Virus record (IMG/VR): IMGVR_UViG_3300047094_002183
Location: 1 to 64,000 of that record
Reading direction: 5' to 3' (one strand)
Source of the DNA: a virus
DNA length: 64,000 nucleotides
Shown here: piece by piece, positions 44,270-54,052 of the stretch
How the letters are laid out: each line of letters starts with the position of its first letter
Position numbering within the stretch: the stretch's first letter is position 1
The notes under the pieces: generated by a model
Told to the model about the DNA's origin: nothing
The model's database searches: none
Seen by the model: only the letters and a program-made list of their open reading frames with translations
Position numbers and translations under genes: made by a program

Positions 44270-44737
44270 TTACAGAAGCGTGGCGACCGGAATAATAACT
44301 TGTCTCGACGTACCCGCGACGCTGTTGATTTTAACATTTAACTGGAGAAACCCGGCCAGAATTGCCGTACTCAGCAATTCCACCGAGCCGAACTTTTCGT
44401 CATCGGGCATATCGGCGTATTCTTCGTTCTTCAAATTGCGCCTGATATCTAAATCCGCCGCAGAAAACGTGGTACGAACGTTCAGATCTGTGCGCAACCG
44501 ACCTTGCCGTACCGCGGTCATAAAATCGCAGCCGCGCGTTGGGTCAGCCAAAATGGAGCCTGTTTCTGTAAAAAACTCTAGCACCCAGCGCTGCGCCAAT
44601 TTTTGCACACCGACGCAAATTTCTCCCGACGAGCTGGGCGTGAACAACTCCATGTCGAGCTTTACGTTTTTGACCGGATCGACATTTCGAAACGCAAGGT
44701 AGTCGTATTTGCGTGTTGCGTAGTCTTGTAAGCTCAT
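44270..44737 (-). CDS. gp25/W-like baseplate wedge candidate, 155 aa
   Basis: The protein lies directly upstream of the J-like gene and reads with DPTRGCDFMTAVRQGRLRTD (the PxxG/GxxL core region of gp25-like proteins is similar in place) and then strands ending LQLNVKINSVAGTSRQ. The usual length of gp25 (about 130 aa) fits. Confidence is moderate because the characteristic sequence is divergent. Confidence 0.6.
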   Translation of the reverse strand: MSLQDYATRKYDYLAFRNVDPVKNVKLDMELFTPSSSGEICVGVQKLAQRWVLEFFTETGSILADPTRGCDFMTAVRQGRLRTDLNVRTTFSAADLDIRRNLKNEEYADMPDDEKFGSVELLSTAILAGFLQLNVKINSVAGTSRQVIIPVATLL

Positions 44738-44741
44738 GTAA

Positions 44742-45200
44742 TTACCCTGTTACGCCGCCAGCGTCGATCTGTGTTTGCACGCCGTCTTTCAAAAAAGAGA
44801 ATATGCCTACGGATGCTTTGCCGTGGCCGTCAAATCGGCCGTGGGCCAGCGCGGCGCAGCGTACAAAACTGGCGTGCCGCGTACGAAATGCCCGTTCTTC
44901 TACGGCCATAAAATCAGCTTGCCACTTCATGCCGATCAGGTCACCGCATGTGCCGCCTTCTTTACCGGGACCGGCAAGAATTGTTTCTGAGTACAGCTGA
45001 TTAATCGCGTTGCGCTCCCACGCCGGATTGTGCAAGCTCGGCACGTCTAACGGATCGCCAGTTTCTTTTGGCATGTGCCAAGGCCGCAAAGATCCCATAG
45101 TCTTGAAAGACTCGGAGATCTTTTGTGCTTTTTCTTCCAGATCGTCGATACGCTTTGTAAATTGCGGATCAACGATACCTTTTTTTATGCCGTGTGACAT
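44742..45200 (-). CDS. hypothetical tail-region protein, 152 aa
   Basis: N-terminal helix (IVDPQFTKRIDDLEEKAQKI) with coiled-coil potential, then HMPKETGDPLDVP and a compact C-terminal domain rich in Gly (GGTCGDLIGMKWQADFM, HGRFDGHGKASVGIFSFL). It is between the sigma-like gene and the gp25-like gene; a baseplate-associated role is possible. No family is recognised. Confidence 0.62.
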   Translation of the reverse strand: MSHGIKKGIVDPQFTKRIDDLEEKAQKISESFKTMGSLRPWHMPKETGDPLDVPSLHNPAWERNAINQLYSETILAGPGKEGGTCGDLIGMKWQADFMAVEERAFRTRHASFVRCAALAHGRFDGHGKASVGIFSFLKDGVQTQIDAGGVTG

Positions 45201-45207
45201 AGCGCTC

Positions 45208-46017
45208 TCAGAAGTTATGTGTGTATCGTTTGTCTAACATGGTCTGGATCTTAGCCGCACGCTGACTGACCGCGCCCGGCGTAATGTTCAACTTTTTTGC
45301 AATATCTTGTGTGCTTGCGCGCCGCCGACCATTACGACCAAGCGTCATGTCCATAACAAGCTTATCGGTTGGGCTCAGGTCGTCATATACAAAATTCATC
45401 CACGCGTCGATATGCCTGTGGTCGCCCGGAAGATTACTGGCAGCCGCACCGGAGTTTTCGCCGTCGCCTGTGTCGATCGTTGTGGTGCCTTCCGCTAACG
45501 GCTGATTAAACGCCCTAATTTTATTAATGCGGCGCGATGACAGATTGGTATAGTCTGCCAGTTCGTCGTCAGTAGGTTCACGGTTGAGCTGGTCGGACAA
45601 TTCTTGATGTGCCGCGTGAAGCCTTTGAAAATCTAAACCGACCTGCTCTGGGATAGAAATAATGTTTTGCTCTTGCGCAGACAGCCGCCGGAGTCCTTGC
45701 ATCTGCGATAACAAGTGCGTGCGCACGTTACCGCGCTGCGGGTCATACGTATGCATTGCTTTTAGCGCCATCAGCCGGGCGCGCGAGCGTAGCGTTGGGC
45801 TGGGACTTGCGCCGCCATAGCTCGTAACCGCCGTGTCGATGACGGGCTGCAGTGTGGATAACAGGTGCGTATTTGTTTTTGGCGTTTTATCTACCTGCCA
45901 AGATGAAAACGCTGTGTCAAACTCAGGCGCAACACCTGTGGGACGTGTACCTGAAAATGGCGGTGTTACATCGCCAAGGATGGACGGCGACTTTTGCGGT
46001 TTTGGTGTATTGTTCAT
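45208..46017 (-). CDS. sigma-70-family-like factor in the tail operon, 269 aa
   Basis: The protein has sigma-like features: HTYDPQRGNVRTHLLSQMQGL (region 2/3-like), ISIPEQVGLDFQRLHAAHQE, then REPTDDELADYTNLSSRRI (region 3 helix-turn-helix), and a C-terminal region 4-like SPTDKLVMDMTLG...STQDIAKKLNITPGAVSQRA. It would direct host RNA polymerase to phage late promoters or recruit another protein to the virion. It lies between the hub gene (3-bp gap) and tail genes, so it is expressed with the virion proteins. The first 90 residues are unrecognised. Confidence 0.78.
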   Translation of the reverse strand: MNNTPKPQKSPSILGDVTPPFSGTRPTGVAPEFDTAFSSWQVDKTPKTNTHLLSTLQPVIDTAVTSYGGASPSPTLRSRARLMALKAMHTYDPQRGNVRTHLLSQMQGLRRLSAQEQNIISIPEQVGLDFQRLHAAHQELSDQLNREPTDDELADYTNLSSRRINKIRAFNQPLAEGTTTIDTGDGENSGAAASNLPGDHRHIDAWMNFVYDDLSPTDKLVMDMTLGRNGRRRASTQDIAKKLNITPGAVSQRAAKIQTMLDKRYTHNF

Positions 46018-46020
46018 ACG

Positions 46021-47652
46021 TCACTCTTGAATAGCTAGCGGTCCGCCGGTCCAACGTTCAGAATATAAAGGCGGCTCATTCGAAGTTAAATTGTCGTTTT
46101 TGTTTTCTTGTTCTGTGCGCAAATTAGCCAGCGTAAACGATGTGCCTGCTGTGTGCTGCTCTGCGTTAATCACGATAGACACCTGCACAACACTACCCAG
46201 CATGGGCATCTCGTCACCAATGGCGCTGTCTGGCGTCATGATTCTAACAACGCTGCCGGGCGCGATATCAAAGCGCAATTTGCCTGATAACTCGCCGTAC
46301 CGCTGCGACAGAACTTCGCTCTGGTACCAATGCTTTGCAAAGCGGTTAAGGATGTTTGCTTCTTTGAAATTATGCTCGGATTCAGTCGGTCGCGGGGTGC
46401 CATCTGCGCCTGATTCCGATCCGGTGCCGGGCGCTGCGCCGTCACCAGCTTGTTTTCCAGTTGTACTCGTTGTTTCTGACGCGTATATCGAGTGCGGTAC
46501 AGGACTCGACAGCCACGCGGGCGGTTCTTTTATCAAAATCTGTCCGCGGAAATCTTGATTCTCTTCTGGGAATCGACCCCACGGGCGGTAATAAGACAGC
46601 GGCTGCGGCATTGTTCCGCCTGTCGAGTAACCAGAGCCGGCTTGCTGCGAGTAAAAAATATCAACAGACTCAATGAGCGCAGCGACGCTAGCATTAAAAT
46701 TTGCCGCGTTGTACTCATTGCCCTGAATCGTAATCCACGGCTGGCGCAAGCCCGGAAAAAACGGAATGACATTCGCGAATGTCACGCCCGGCGATACAGC
46801 AAAAAGAAATGATGCGCCAAATTCACCGATCAGTTTGCCCCAAAAAGACGTATACGCCATCCCGTCTGTAGCCATACGGCTAATGCCCATATTAGCAGAA
46901 TAGCCGATAAGTTTTTCATTGAGGCCTTTTAGGTTTAATTTCAGCAGGCCGGGCACAGGCGCGTCGCCGGGCATTTTAGCGAGCGCGTTTAACGCAGCGG
47001 CGTTATTGCCGTTTTTGTTCGGGTCGTTATTTGCCGCGTCGTCGTCGCGCAGCTTGGGGTGCGGAAAATCAGCCACTTCTTTGAAAATAGGTTTTATTAC
47101 CTGATCCCAAAGATCTTCTTCCATGTTCGCTTTAGTAATGATTTTTCGCTGTCGATCAACAATCGGCACACTGTTCGCATACCCGCCACCACCACCTTGA
47201 CTGGCCGCGTGCATGCTCGCAGCGGTGGCAAGATCATGCGGCACGCCGACAGCCCAATTGCCGTTGACCATAGATGACGAGTTCAGGTCGTCGAGCCAGT
47301 GAATTAAATGCAGCGTGTAACAAGAGTTTGTGCTACTGCGCTGATACCCGATACCAGCGTAGTAGCCTTCAAAAATGACATACTTTCCGGCGGGCATCTT
47401 GGACAGAAACCCGTCAGTTGTTGTTATGGTTAATGTCACTGTAGCGGGGTCGCGCGGTTTCATGCTGTATACCGCGTCGTGGATCGTCGCGGGTTTTCCC
47501 GTGCGGACTTCATACCCAGTTGCTACGATCAGTGACGCCGTGGGAATAGAATTCAAACCGAACGTCGACGAGTACGACACAACGTCTTTGAAGACGATGC
47601 CGCCGATTTTGGCTTCAATTTGAAATTCTGAACGAACGTACGGATCAGGCAT
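46021..47652 (-). CDS. baseplate hub-like protein, 543 aa
   Basis: I start at ATG 47650-47652 (MPDPYVRSEFQIEAK); a 44-residue longer frame is not credible. The first 160 residues are beta-rich with FKDVVSYSSTFGLNSIPTAS and YTLHLIHWLDDLNSSS, as seen in gp27/gpD-type tail hubs; the middle is helical with acidic Asn-rich linkers, and the C-terminus has LRFDIAPGSVVRIMTPDS as in hub domains that receive the spike. The role is inferred from this and from its position after tape measure and before J. Confidence 0.7.
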   Translation of the reverse strand: MPDPYVRSEFQIEAKIGGIVFKDVVSYSSTFGLNSIPTASLIVATGYEVRTGKPATIHDAVYSMKPRDPATVTLTITTTDGFLSKMPAGKYVIFEGYYAGIGYQRSSTNSCYTLHLIHWLDDLNSSSMVNGNWAVGVPHDLATAASMHAASQGGGGGYANSVPIVDRQRKIITKANMEEDLWDQVIKPIFKEVADFPHPKLRDDDAANNDPNKNGNNAAALNALAKMPGDAPVPGLLKLNLKGLNEKLIGYSANMGISRMATDGMAYTSFWGKLIGEFGASFLFAVSPGVTFANVIPFFPGLRQPWITIQGNEYNAANFNASVAALIESVDIFYSQQAGSGYSTGGTMPQPLSYYRPWGRFPEENQDFRGQILIKEPPAWLSSPVPHSIYASETTSTTGKQAGDGAAPGTGSESGADGTPRPTESEHNFKEANILNRFAKHWYQSEVLSQRYGELSGKLRFDIAPGSVVRIMTPDSAIGDEMPMLGSVVQVSIVINAEQHTAGTSFTLANLRTEQENKNDNLTSNEPPLYSERWTGGPLAIQE

Positions 47653-48580
47653 TAGTATTCTCGTAGATCTCGTTACAGCGGTAGATAAACGCAAGCACGA
47701 AACCCGACAGCTTGTACGCGGGTAGTGGGTGGTCAAACCACAGATTTTTAAACGTCGTGTACGGCTCCGACGGCGCGGCACCAAATAAAGCTAAAACGTT
47801 GGGCTCGCCGAGCAGTTCTAAAATTGGCAGAATAGTCGTAATGGCTGCCGGCGGGCGCGCGCGCACATCCAGCGACCACCGGGCCGCTGAAAACTGCGCC
47901 GGTTCGGCGCCGCCTCCGGCGCTTTCTAATGCAATTGCGGCTGTTGAATTGTAGTCTTCAACAACAATTATATCGCCAACTTCAGTGATAATAGCGGCGT
48001 CTGGCACCAGCGTACCGACACCAGTATTGGAAAAGCGTAACTTTAAGTTTGTCTGCGGCACGTCAATAGCCGGTGCTGTACTTAAGTCATTAAAAGTTGT
48101 TGTTACTGGAACTGACGGCGCCGTATTTAATTCTGTAATAGTCGTCGTAAAAAGCGTTGTATTGCCGGGCGCCAGTGTAACGGTGTATTGACGCGCCGCG
48201 CGACCGCTCGCGTTACTAACGTCAAACCGACCCGCTACTGCGATGCGCCGCGGCTGGCCGGCAGTTTGCGTAAGCGTGACCTGTTTCGTCGCCGTAAAAT
48301 CTGTAGCGTCGTACTCGGGCCAATAAGTTACGCGTTTATCCAGCGCGTAGATATACTGCGCCAAGTCTGTTTCGTGGATGTAGCGCAGCAGCTCTCTAGC
48401 GCGAAAATTTAGAAAGTAATTGTCAGGCGTTGTGCCAAATAACGCAGCGCGGATCGCTGCCAACGGCCCGGATAACTGGAGCGGGTGAAATGCTGGCGGA
48501 ATGTACTCGTAGCTAACGGCGTCACGCCGCGCTTTTTTAGCGGGCGTATTCAGCAACAGTGTGCGCGCGTGATTAATCAT
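47645..48580 (-). CDS. hypothetical tail protein, 311 aa
   Basis: The ATG at 48578-48580 (MINHARTLLLNTPAKKARRD) is used because the longer frame overlaps the preceding gene. The N-terminal helical part is followed by a beta-rich region (VTLAPGNTTLFTTTITELNT, LRFSNTGVGTLVPDAAIITE) and a helical C-terminus. It overlaps the hub start by 8 bp. Probable baseplate or tail-tip component; not recognised. Confidence 0.65.
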   Translation of the reverse strand: MINHARTLLLNTPAKKARRDAVSYEYIPPAFHPLQLSGPLAAIRAALFGTTPDNYFLNFRARELLRYIHETDLAQYIYALDKRVTYWPEYDATDFTATKQVTLTQTAGQPRRIAVAGRFDVSNASGRAARQYTVTLAPGNTTLFTTTITELNTAPSVPVTTTFNDLSTAPAIDVPQTNLKLRFSNTGVGTLVPDAAIITEVGDIIVVEDYNSTAAIALESAGGGAEPAQFSAARWSLDVRARPPAAITTILPILELLGEPNVLALFGAAPSEPYTTFKNLWFDHPLPAYKLSGFVLAFIYRCNEIYENTNA

Positions 48581-48587
48581 GTTAAGC

Positions 48588-49061
48588 TCAGGTTTGCTGC
48601 GGAATGACGTCAAAGCGCAATGTCCAGTAACCGATTGTGCCCAGTGTGCCGTCATTTACATCGAGGCGCATGCCGGTCAAAAACCCGTGAAATGTTTTGA
48701 TATCTTTGTCGTTGCCTATTGTGACTTTAAGCGCACGACCACCACGTTTTGAGGCGCGTTTTGCCATATAGTAGTCATAGAGCTTCATAATTGCGCCTTT
48801 ATTGTCAGCGCCAGCGCATGGACGCACAAAGCCGATGCCACTCACGCTAAGCTGGCCAACGCGATCACCGAACGAGTAGAAGTAAATAAAATCGTTGACC
48901 GTGTGCAAAAACTGATAGTTGCCGGACATTTCCAGCGTCATGCCGGTAATGATTGCGTCCAACTCAGCGCCGTCAACTTTAATAGCAAATACGTCCGCGC
49001 TTGTACAGCCCGGCCGCGCCACGGTCACAGCGCCACTACATGGTGAAAATGCGAGTGTCAT
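48588..49061 (-). CDS. tube-like or tail-tip protein, 157 aa
   Basis: A beta-rich protein with MTLEMSGNYQFLHTVNDFIY, RVGQLSVSGIGF, then ALKVTIGNDKDIKTFHGFLTG and a final strand WTLRFDV. Size and the DxxxFHGFLTGM/F pattern resemble tail tube-fold baseplate proteins (gp48/54-like or LysM-free). The gene follows the tape measure by 2 bp, where tail-tip adaptors normally are. Confidence 0.65.
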   Translation of the reverse strand: MTLAFSPCSGAVTVARPGCTSADVFAIKVDGAELDAIITGMTLEMSGNYQFLHTVNDFIYFYSFGDRVGQLSVSGIGFVRPCAGADNKGAIMKLYDYYMAKRASKRGGRALKVTIGNDKDIKTFHGFLTGMRLDVNDGTLGTIGYWTLRFDVIPQQT

Positions 49062-49063
49062 GC

Positions 49064-52000
49064 CTAGTCCTTTGGCGCAAAATTATCAATTGGTGTGCGC
49101 GGCGGGTCCATAACAATTGGCGCGCCGCCACCTTCTGTGGCAATCGGCTGCGTTCCCCGCGCGGTGACAATAGCCTCGTTCAGGCCCTGCAGCGATAAGG
49201 TGCCGCTAATAGACAGCTTTTGCGTTTCTTTACTGCCTGTCATGCCCGGATCTACGTTACGCGAATTAATAGCAGTTGTTTGCGCAGCAGCTACGCCACT
49301 GCGGGCAGACGCTGTTTGCGATGCGTCGCCACCTTGTTTCGCGTCCGGCATGCTAATACCGAGCGCGCTATTTGCAACAGCCATAACTTTTTTGGTGACG
49401 CTCGACCACAAGCTGTCGCCTGAAGATTTTGGCGTAGTTTGCGCTGTCTCTGTAGGTGCGGCTGAAGGCTTGGGAATATTTTGTTCCGGCGTCGGCGGCG
49501 TTGTGCCTGTGGGCTCTTCACCAGCCGCCGCAATGTCCTCTGGCGACATACCAGTAGATTGCTGCACAATTGCTTGATCATTTGCTGTTTTAACAGCAGC
49601 CGCTTGTTGTTCTGCCTGTTTTTTCTTCTCTTGCTCGATCTTCTCGTCAACCGCGATTATCTTTTGCGCTTCGGGGCTGTACGGACTTTTACCTTCTCGC
49701 TTTGCGGCGTAATACTCTTGCTCTACTTCGTCTAAAACTTTTGGATCCAGCAGCTTGCCGCCTAAATAGCGGTCATCGGTATTTTTGACAATTACGCCAT
49801 TTACTTGCGCAATTTCGCGGTCCCGCTGGTAGCCGCCGCGTACGGAGAGCCCCATTTTTTTAGCTGCACGCTGCGCGATAATTTCTTCTTCTTGCGTTTT
49901 TACATTTTTTTTATCTTTAACAGGTGTTTTTGAGTTTGGAAGATCGCGCTCGGCGGCGGCATGCTCCGCTTCGGTTCGCGCCATGTACGCATCGTCAGCC
50001 GTCATAGGTTCCTGAATAGCTTCGCGCTCTTTTTTCAGCGCGGCAACTTCGGGCGTATCTACTTCTCTGGTTGTCCCGCCGGGTGGCGCCAGCGCAGCGT
50101 CTTCTTTTTTCTCCTGCGTCGGGTCTATGCTGCCGGGCAGGCCCAGTAGCCACTCCCACGTGGTTTGTTTCTTTGCGGGCGCAGCGGATGCCGGCGCGGC
50201 AGCTCCGGCGGCGGGTGTATGCGCCGCGTCTGGCTTGTAGCGCTCGTTCGGCTGATGCGGCGGCGCTGTAAGTTGTTTGTCGGCTTCTGGCCGGAAACCA
50301 GCGGCATCAAGCATTAACTGTTTGCCGGCTTGCTGCGCCGTTAAGATAGCCGTGAAATCCTTCTTGTGCTGCTCTGACGCAAATCGCATTCCGCCAATCT
50401 CTTTTTGCAGCGCTTCTTTCGACGCTTCATCGTTGCCCATTACAAGCTTATGCAGTTTTTCGGATTGCGCTGCGTCAACACCCAGCGCGCCAAATTGCCG
50501 AATAGCCGCGTGGACACCAGCCTGTACTTTGTCTGGGTCTTCGCCCTTGAAGAAGCTCGCGCGAATCTTGTCGAGATCTTCTAACCGCGCTTTGTCCGCC
50601 GGTGTTTTGGCTGTACCCGAGCTGACGTCTTTGGCTTTTTGCGTCGCGTCAGCCATGGTCATTTCGTTAGGCTTGAGCAGTTTGGAGTCCACTGCGCCTA
50701 AAAACTTTGAGTTAGTTTTCAGCTCTTTAAGCCGGTCTGCGTGCGTTAAGCTTTCGCCGCCGCCGATGTGGTCAGCGTACGCTTTTTTGACGGCTTCTGG
50801 CGTCATCGCGGCAATTTCGGTGTCGCGTTTTTCGGTCATCTTGGCGTCGCTGTAAATCGTGACGAAGTCTTTGTCGGCCGGGTCTGTTTTCATCCCGCCG
50901 AGTTCGCGCAATTTTTTGATGTCACCGCTTTTGGCAATAGCATCAATATCTTTGTTTGTATAAGACGCGTCACGTGTAGCATTCTGTAACGCTGTAAACC
51001 CGCCGGTCATTTCTTTTGCATACCGCTGGCGCAGTTCGCTATCTGGAATGCTTTTCAGCGTTGCTTGCATCGCGCCTTCGTAAGTGAAGTTTTCACCGCT
51101 TTGCGCAATTTCAAACAGATAGTCAGACATGCCTTGCAGCGGGCCAGCTTCTTGGCCGCCGAACTGTCCTTTACGTTTTGCAATAGCCTGACTTGTTTGA
51201 AACTGTTTGCTGATTTTGGCGCCACGGCCGTGCGCGTCAGTCTGCGCTAATGACGCCAGATTTTTGCCGCCGGTCTGGAACCCGTAAAACGCGTTGGCGC
51301 CAGCAATCATTTCTTGCAGCTCAGCGCGTTGTGTGTCCGAGTCAGCTCCGATCATTGCGGTCATGGCTTCTTTGGCAGCCGCGGCAGGATTCGCGTGCCC
51401 TCGTTTCGTAAATACATCCGTGAGCGACGCTTCCATGTTCTTCTGGATATGTGTGATCTGTTCGCCGCGCTCCATGTCTGACGTTGCAATAATTAAATCG
51501 GTAAGCGCGGCGCCCGCATCGTGCGACAGCTCGTTGCGGTCTTTTTTGCTCAGCTTTGCGAATTCGCTGCCAGCGTTTTTGCTGGCATATGTTGCTATGT
51601 TGCTATGGATAGCATTTGACGTTTCAGCGTTATTGATATCCCGCGCAACTTCGTACTTTTGTGTAGAAAACCCGAACCCAGCTTGCACATGCTGTTTTGT
51701 CGTCGGGTCATAGTACGTGGTAGAGAACTGCGACTGGGTGCCGCCAGCGCGTTCAAACATTTCACCGGCTGCTTGGATGCCACCTTTGCCAATGACTTCT
51801 TTAATATTTTTCTTTTCGCCGGTTTTGGGGTCTTCATAAGTGCCGTCAGAGTTTGGATCGCTATAGGCTTTAATAGCGGCTTCCATTTCAGAACCGGCAT
51901 ACTTTCCGGGGCTGGCTTCGTACAGCGCTTTGAGCGTGGCCATACCCATCGCGTTGGTCGACGCGTTACCGCGCATTTCCCGCTCCGCGACGTTCTGCAT

Positions 52001-53653
52001 CGCTTCTTCTTGGCTCATCGCACCATAGACAGGCTTTGCAAACGCGCCGGTGTCTCGCATGACCTTCGTCGCGGCGAGTACGTGCGCTGTACTTTGCATG
52101 GTGGTGCCTTTGGCGACGCCCAGCATGTCGCCCATCGCGCCCATGTTGGCAGACAACCCCGCCAGCTGCTCAAAACCAACGCCGCTTTCTTTTGCCAGCG
52201 TTTGCATCTGCCGCAACGCCGTCTCGACTTTGCCGCCGCTAACTTGGCTGCCCGCGCCCTGTGTTAACTGATCCAGTGCCGCAAGCAGTGCCGGCATCGG
52301 AGCGTTGGGATTGCCGTTGTCTCCAAAGATCTCGCGCACGGCGGCTACGGCGCCGGTCATTTCTTTAATAGCGCCGGCTGAGCGTTTGGCGTCAACGTTG
52401 CCGGCCATTAGGTCCATGCCAGCAAGCTGCTCAAGCTTATCTACAGATTTTGCGCCCGTGTCACCGCGCTGCGCTTTGTCTAATTCTTTAAACGTTTCGC
52501 CCAGTGTGTCTTTGAATGTGCCCAGCTTCGACTCAAGCTCTTTTTTCTGGCCTTCGGCTGTCTTGCCGCGGTACTCGGTGTCTTTCATCAGCTCGCGGTG
52601 GCCATAGTCGCGCGCCAGCTTGTCCATAGTTTCTTCGTCACGGCCAGAACTCTGGATGAGCTTCACGCGATCAGCCGCCGACATAGACCCGAGCGCCTGC
52701 GGTAACTTACCGCGTTGAAACATGTCTTCCGCAAGCTGGCCAATCTGCCCGGCCATAAACCCGTGCATGTCGTTCGTGGCCATCTTGTCGGCACGTTTCT
52801 TCAAGCCGCCGACTGTAATTTCGGTGTCTGACAGGACGCCGGCTTCATTCAACGCGCGGTCGAACTTTGTTAGTTCTTTTGCCTGTTCTTTAAGATCCGT
52901 CGCTTTGCCGCCGGAAACGTACTTCTTATACAGCTGGTCAACGCGGGTTTTAGAGTCGTCTAGCTCCATTAGCCGTGTGCTGGCCATATCATCAGACACG
53001 ATCTCTTTTTCTTCCGCGCGGGCGGCTTTTTTAAGCCGGCGCGCGCTGTCTGCGTTACCCTTGCGCGTTTCGTCGGCGAGCTGTTCGGTGTTGCCGTGCG
53101 GCTCGTACAGCTCGTTGTAAATGCCAGTGCTGTAGCTTTGCAGCCCCTGCGCGCTCATGCGCCCGCCGCCAGTAGGGTCTTGGCGAAAATAGCCGATTTT
53201 ATTAACACTCTGCGCTAGCGCACCCACGTCGCCCTTGCTGCCGTGGAAGGCGGCCTCAAGGTTCTCTGGCCCAACAGCTGCGCCAAGTAAGGCTTTGGTC
53301 ACGGGATTGTTTAACATCCCGGCCATGTTTTGCGCTTGTTCGTGATTGAGCTGTGTCGCCGGCGCGTTTGTGACAGCAGCCCGCATACCCAGCAGGCGCG
53401 TGGCAAGATTGTCGTTGCCCGCGGCATTGGTGTTAAACGTGGCCACCCGCGTATCGTTCTGGTATGCCCGCATGGCGTGCTGGTCCATGACAGCCTGCGT
53501 CGGCATCAGGTGGGGCACGAAATTGCCCGGGCCCGCCATTGCGCCCATTAATGGCCCAGCAAACATGGCCATCAGCTGGCCCAGATCGCCGCTGCCGGGC
53601 CCCATATTACCCGGATTATACGGCGTCGGGTGTAAAAATGGGTACTGCGGCAT
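49064..53653 (-). CDS. tape measure protein candidate, 1529 aa
   Basis: The longest protein between the chaperone pair and the hub genes, where a tape measure is expected. It is mostly helical and rich in Ala, Lys, Asp, Gly and Gln, with long coiled-coil type stretches (residues about 200-1100), Gly/Met-rich N-terminus (GDLGQLMAMFAGPLMGAMAG) and a Pro/Ala/Lys low-complexity linker near residue 1160-1200. If the tail-length rule of about 1.5 angstrom per residue applies, the tail would be about 230 nm. No classic hydrophobic segment was found, so the call rests on size and order. Confidence 0.75.
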   Translation of the reverse strand: MPQYPFLHPTPYNPGNMGPGSGDLGQLMAMFAGPLMGAMAGPGNFVPHLMPTQAVMDQHAMRAYQNDTRVATFNTNAAGNDNLATRLLGMRAAVTNAPATQLNHEQAQNMAGMLNNPVTKALLGAAVGPENLEAAFHGSKGDVGALAQSVNKIGYFRQDPTGGGRMSAQGLQSYSTGIYNELYEPHGNTEQLADETRKGNADSARRLKKAARAEEKEIVSDDMASTRLMELDDSKTRVDQLYKKYVSGGKATDLKEQAKELTKFDRALNEAGVLSDTEITVGGLKKRADKMATNDMHGFMAGQIGQLAEDMFQRGKLPQALGSMSAADRVKLIQSSGRDEETMDKLARDYGHRELMKDTEYRGKTAEGQKKELESKLGTFKDTLGETFKELDKAQRGDTGAKSVDKLEQLAGMDLMAGNVDAKRSAGAIKEMTGAVAAVREIFGDNGNPNAPMPALLAALDQLTQGAGSQVSGGKVETALRQMQTLAKESGVGFEQLAGLSANMGAMGDMLGVAKGTTMQSTAHVLAATKVMRDTGAFAKPVYGAMSQEEAMQNVAEREMRGNASTNAMGMATLKALYEASPGKYAGSEMEAAIKAYSDPNSDGTYEDPKTGEKKNIKEVIGKGGIQAAGEMFERAGGTQSQFSTTYYDPTTKQHVQAGFGFSTQKYEVARDINNAETSNAIHSNIATYASKNAGSEFAKLSKKDRNELSHDAGAALTDLIIATSDMERGEQITHIQKNMEASLTDVFTKRGHANPAAAAKEAMTAMIGADSDTQRAELQEMIAGANAFYGFQTGGKNLASLAQTDAHGRGAKISKQFQTSQAIAKRKGQFGGQEAGPLQGMSDYLFEIAQSGENFTYEGAMQATLKSIPDSELRQRYAKEMTGGFTALQNATRDASYTNKDIDAIAKSGDIKKLRELGGMKTDPADKDFVTIYSDAKMTEKRDTEIAAMTPEAVKKAYADHIGGGESLTHADRLKELKTNSKFLGAVDSKLLKPNEMTMADATQKAKDVSSGTAKTPADKARLEDLDKIRASFFKGEDPDKVQAGVHAAIRQFGALGVDAAQSEKLHKLVMGNDEASKEALQKEIGGMRFASEQHKKDFTAILTAQQAGKQLMLDAAGFRPEADKQLTAPPHQPNERYKPDAAHTPAAGAAAPASAAPAKKQTTWEWLLGLPGSIDPTQEKKEDAALAPPGGTTREVDTPEVAALKKEREAIQEPMTADDAYMARTEAEHAAAERDLPNSKTPVKDKKNVKTQEEEIIAQRAAKKMGLSVRGGYQRDREIAQVNGVIVKNTDDRYLGGKLLDPKVLDEVEQEYYAAKREGKSPYSPEAQKIIAVDEKIEQEKKKQAEQQAAAVKTANDQAIVQQSTGMSPEDIAAAGEEPTGTTPPTPEQNIPKPSAAPTETAQTTPKSSGDSLWSSVTKKVMAVANSALGISMPDAKQGGDASQTASARSGVAAAQTTAINSRNVDPGMTGSKETQKLSISGTLSLQGLNEAIVTARGTQPIATEGGGAPIVMDPPRTPIDNFAPKD

Positions 53654-53665
53654 TGGGCGACTCTG

Positions 53666-54052
53666 CTATTTATCGGCTGGTTTTTCGGCGCGCCAAACTT
53701 TGTACTTATTAACTAGGCGCTGCGTCTCGTCATCTATTGTACCTTTTTCGTCTTTATTCTCGGTTTTTACAGCCCACGGGAAAACAAGGGCCTGTAATTC
53801 AGTCAAAGTGTCTGTCGCAGAGCCTTTGATATTTTTAAAACTGTCCTCGGTAAGCGACCCGTGAGCGACATAGGCGCACCAATGCCGGTGCAGGTGTTCT
53901 GTCAGGGATTGTTCTTCTCGGCGCTGTAGCTCGGTCAGCAGTAATCTGTGTTTTATCCGCCAGTTTATGTCTGTGGGATCGGCACGGGAGTAGTCAACCG
54001 CTCCCGACGCGGCAGCGCGCACCATATACGCTGCTATTCGATCCCGTTCCAA
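53666..54052 (-). CDS. tail assembly chaperone, frameshift-extension part
   Basis: This 128-aa frame is open from a TTG at 54052 (ERDRIAAYMVRAAASG) and has no good start: the first ATG is at codon 10 with weak ribosome site. It lies in the -1 frame relative to the upstream gene, which ends at 54034. The product is helical with charged C-terminus (DETQRLVNKYKVWRAEKPADK). By analogy to lambda gpG/gpGT I infer that it is mainly produced as a -1 frameshift fusion to the 336-aa protein. Confidence 0.65.
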   Translation of the reverse strand: MERDRIAAYMVRAAASGAVDYSRADPTDINWRIKHRLLLTELQRREEQSLTEHLHRHWCAYVAHGSLTEDSFKNIKGSATDTLTELQALVFPWAVKTENKDEKGTIDDETQRLVNKYKVWRAEKPADK

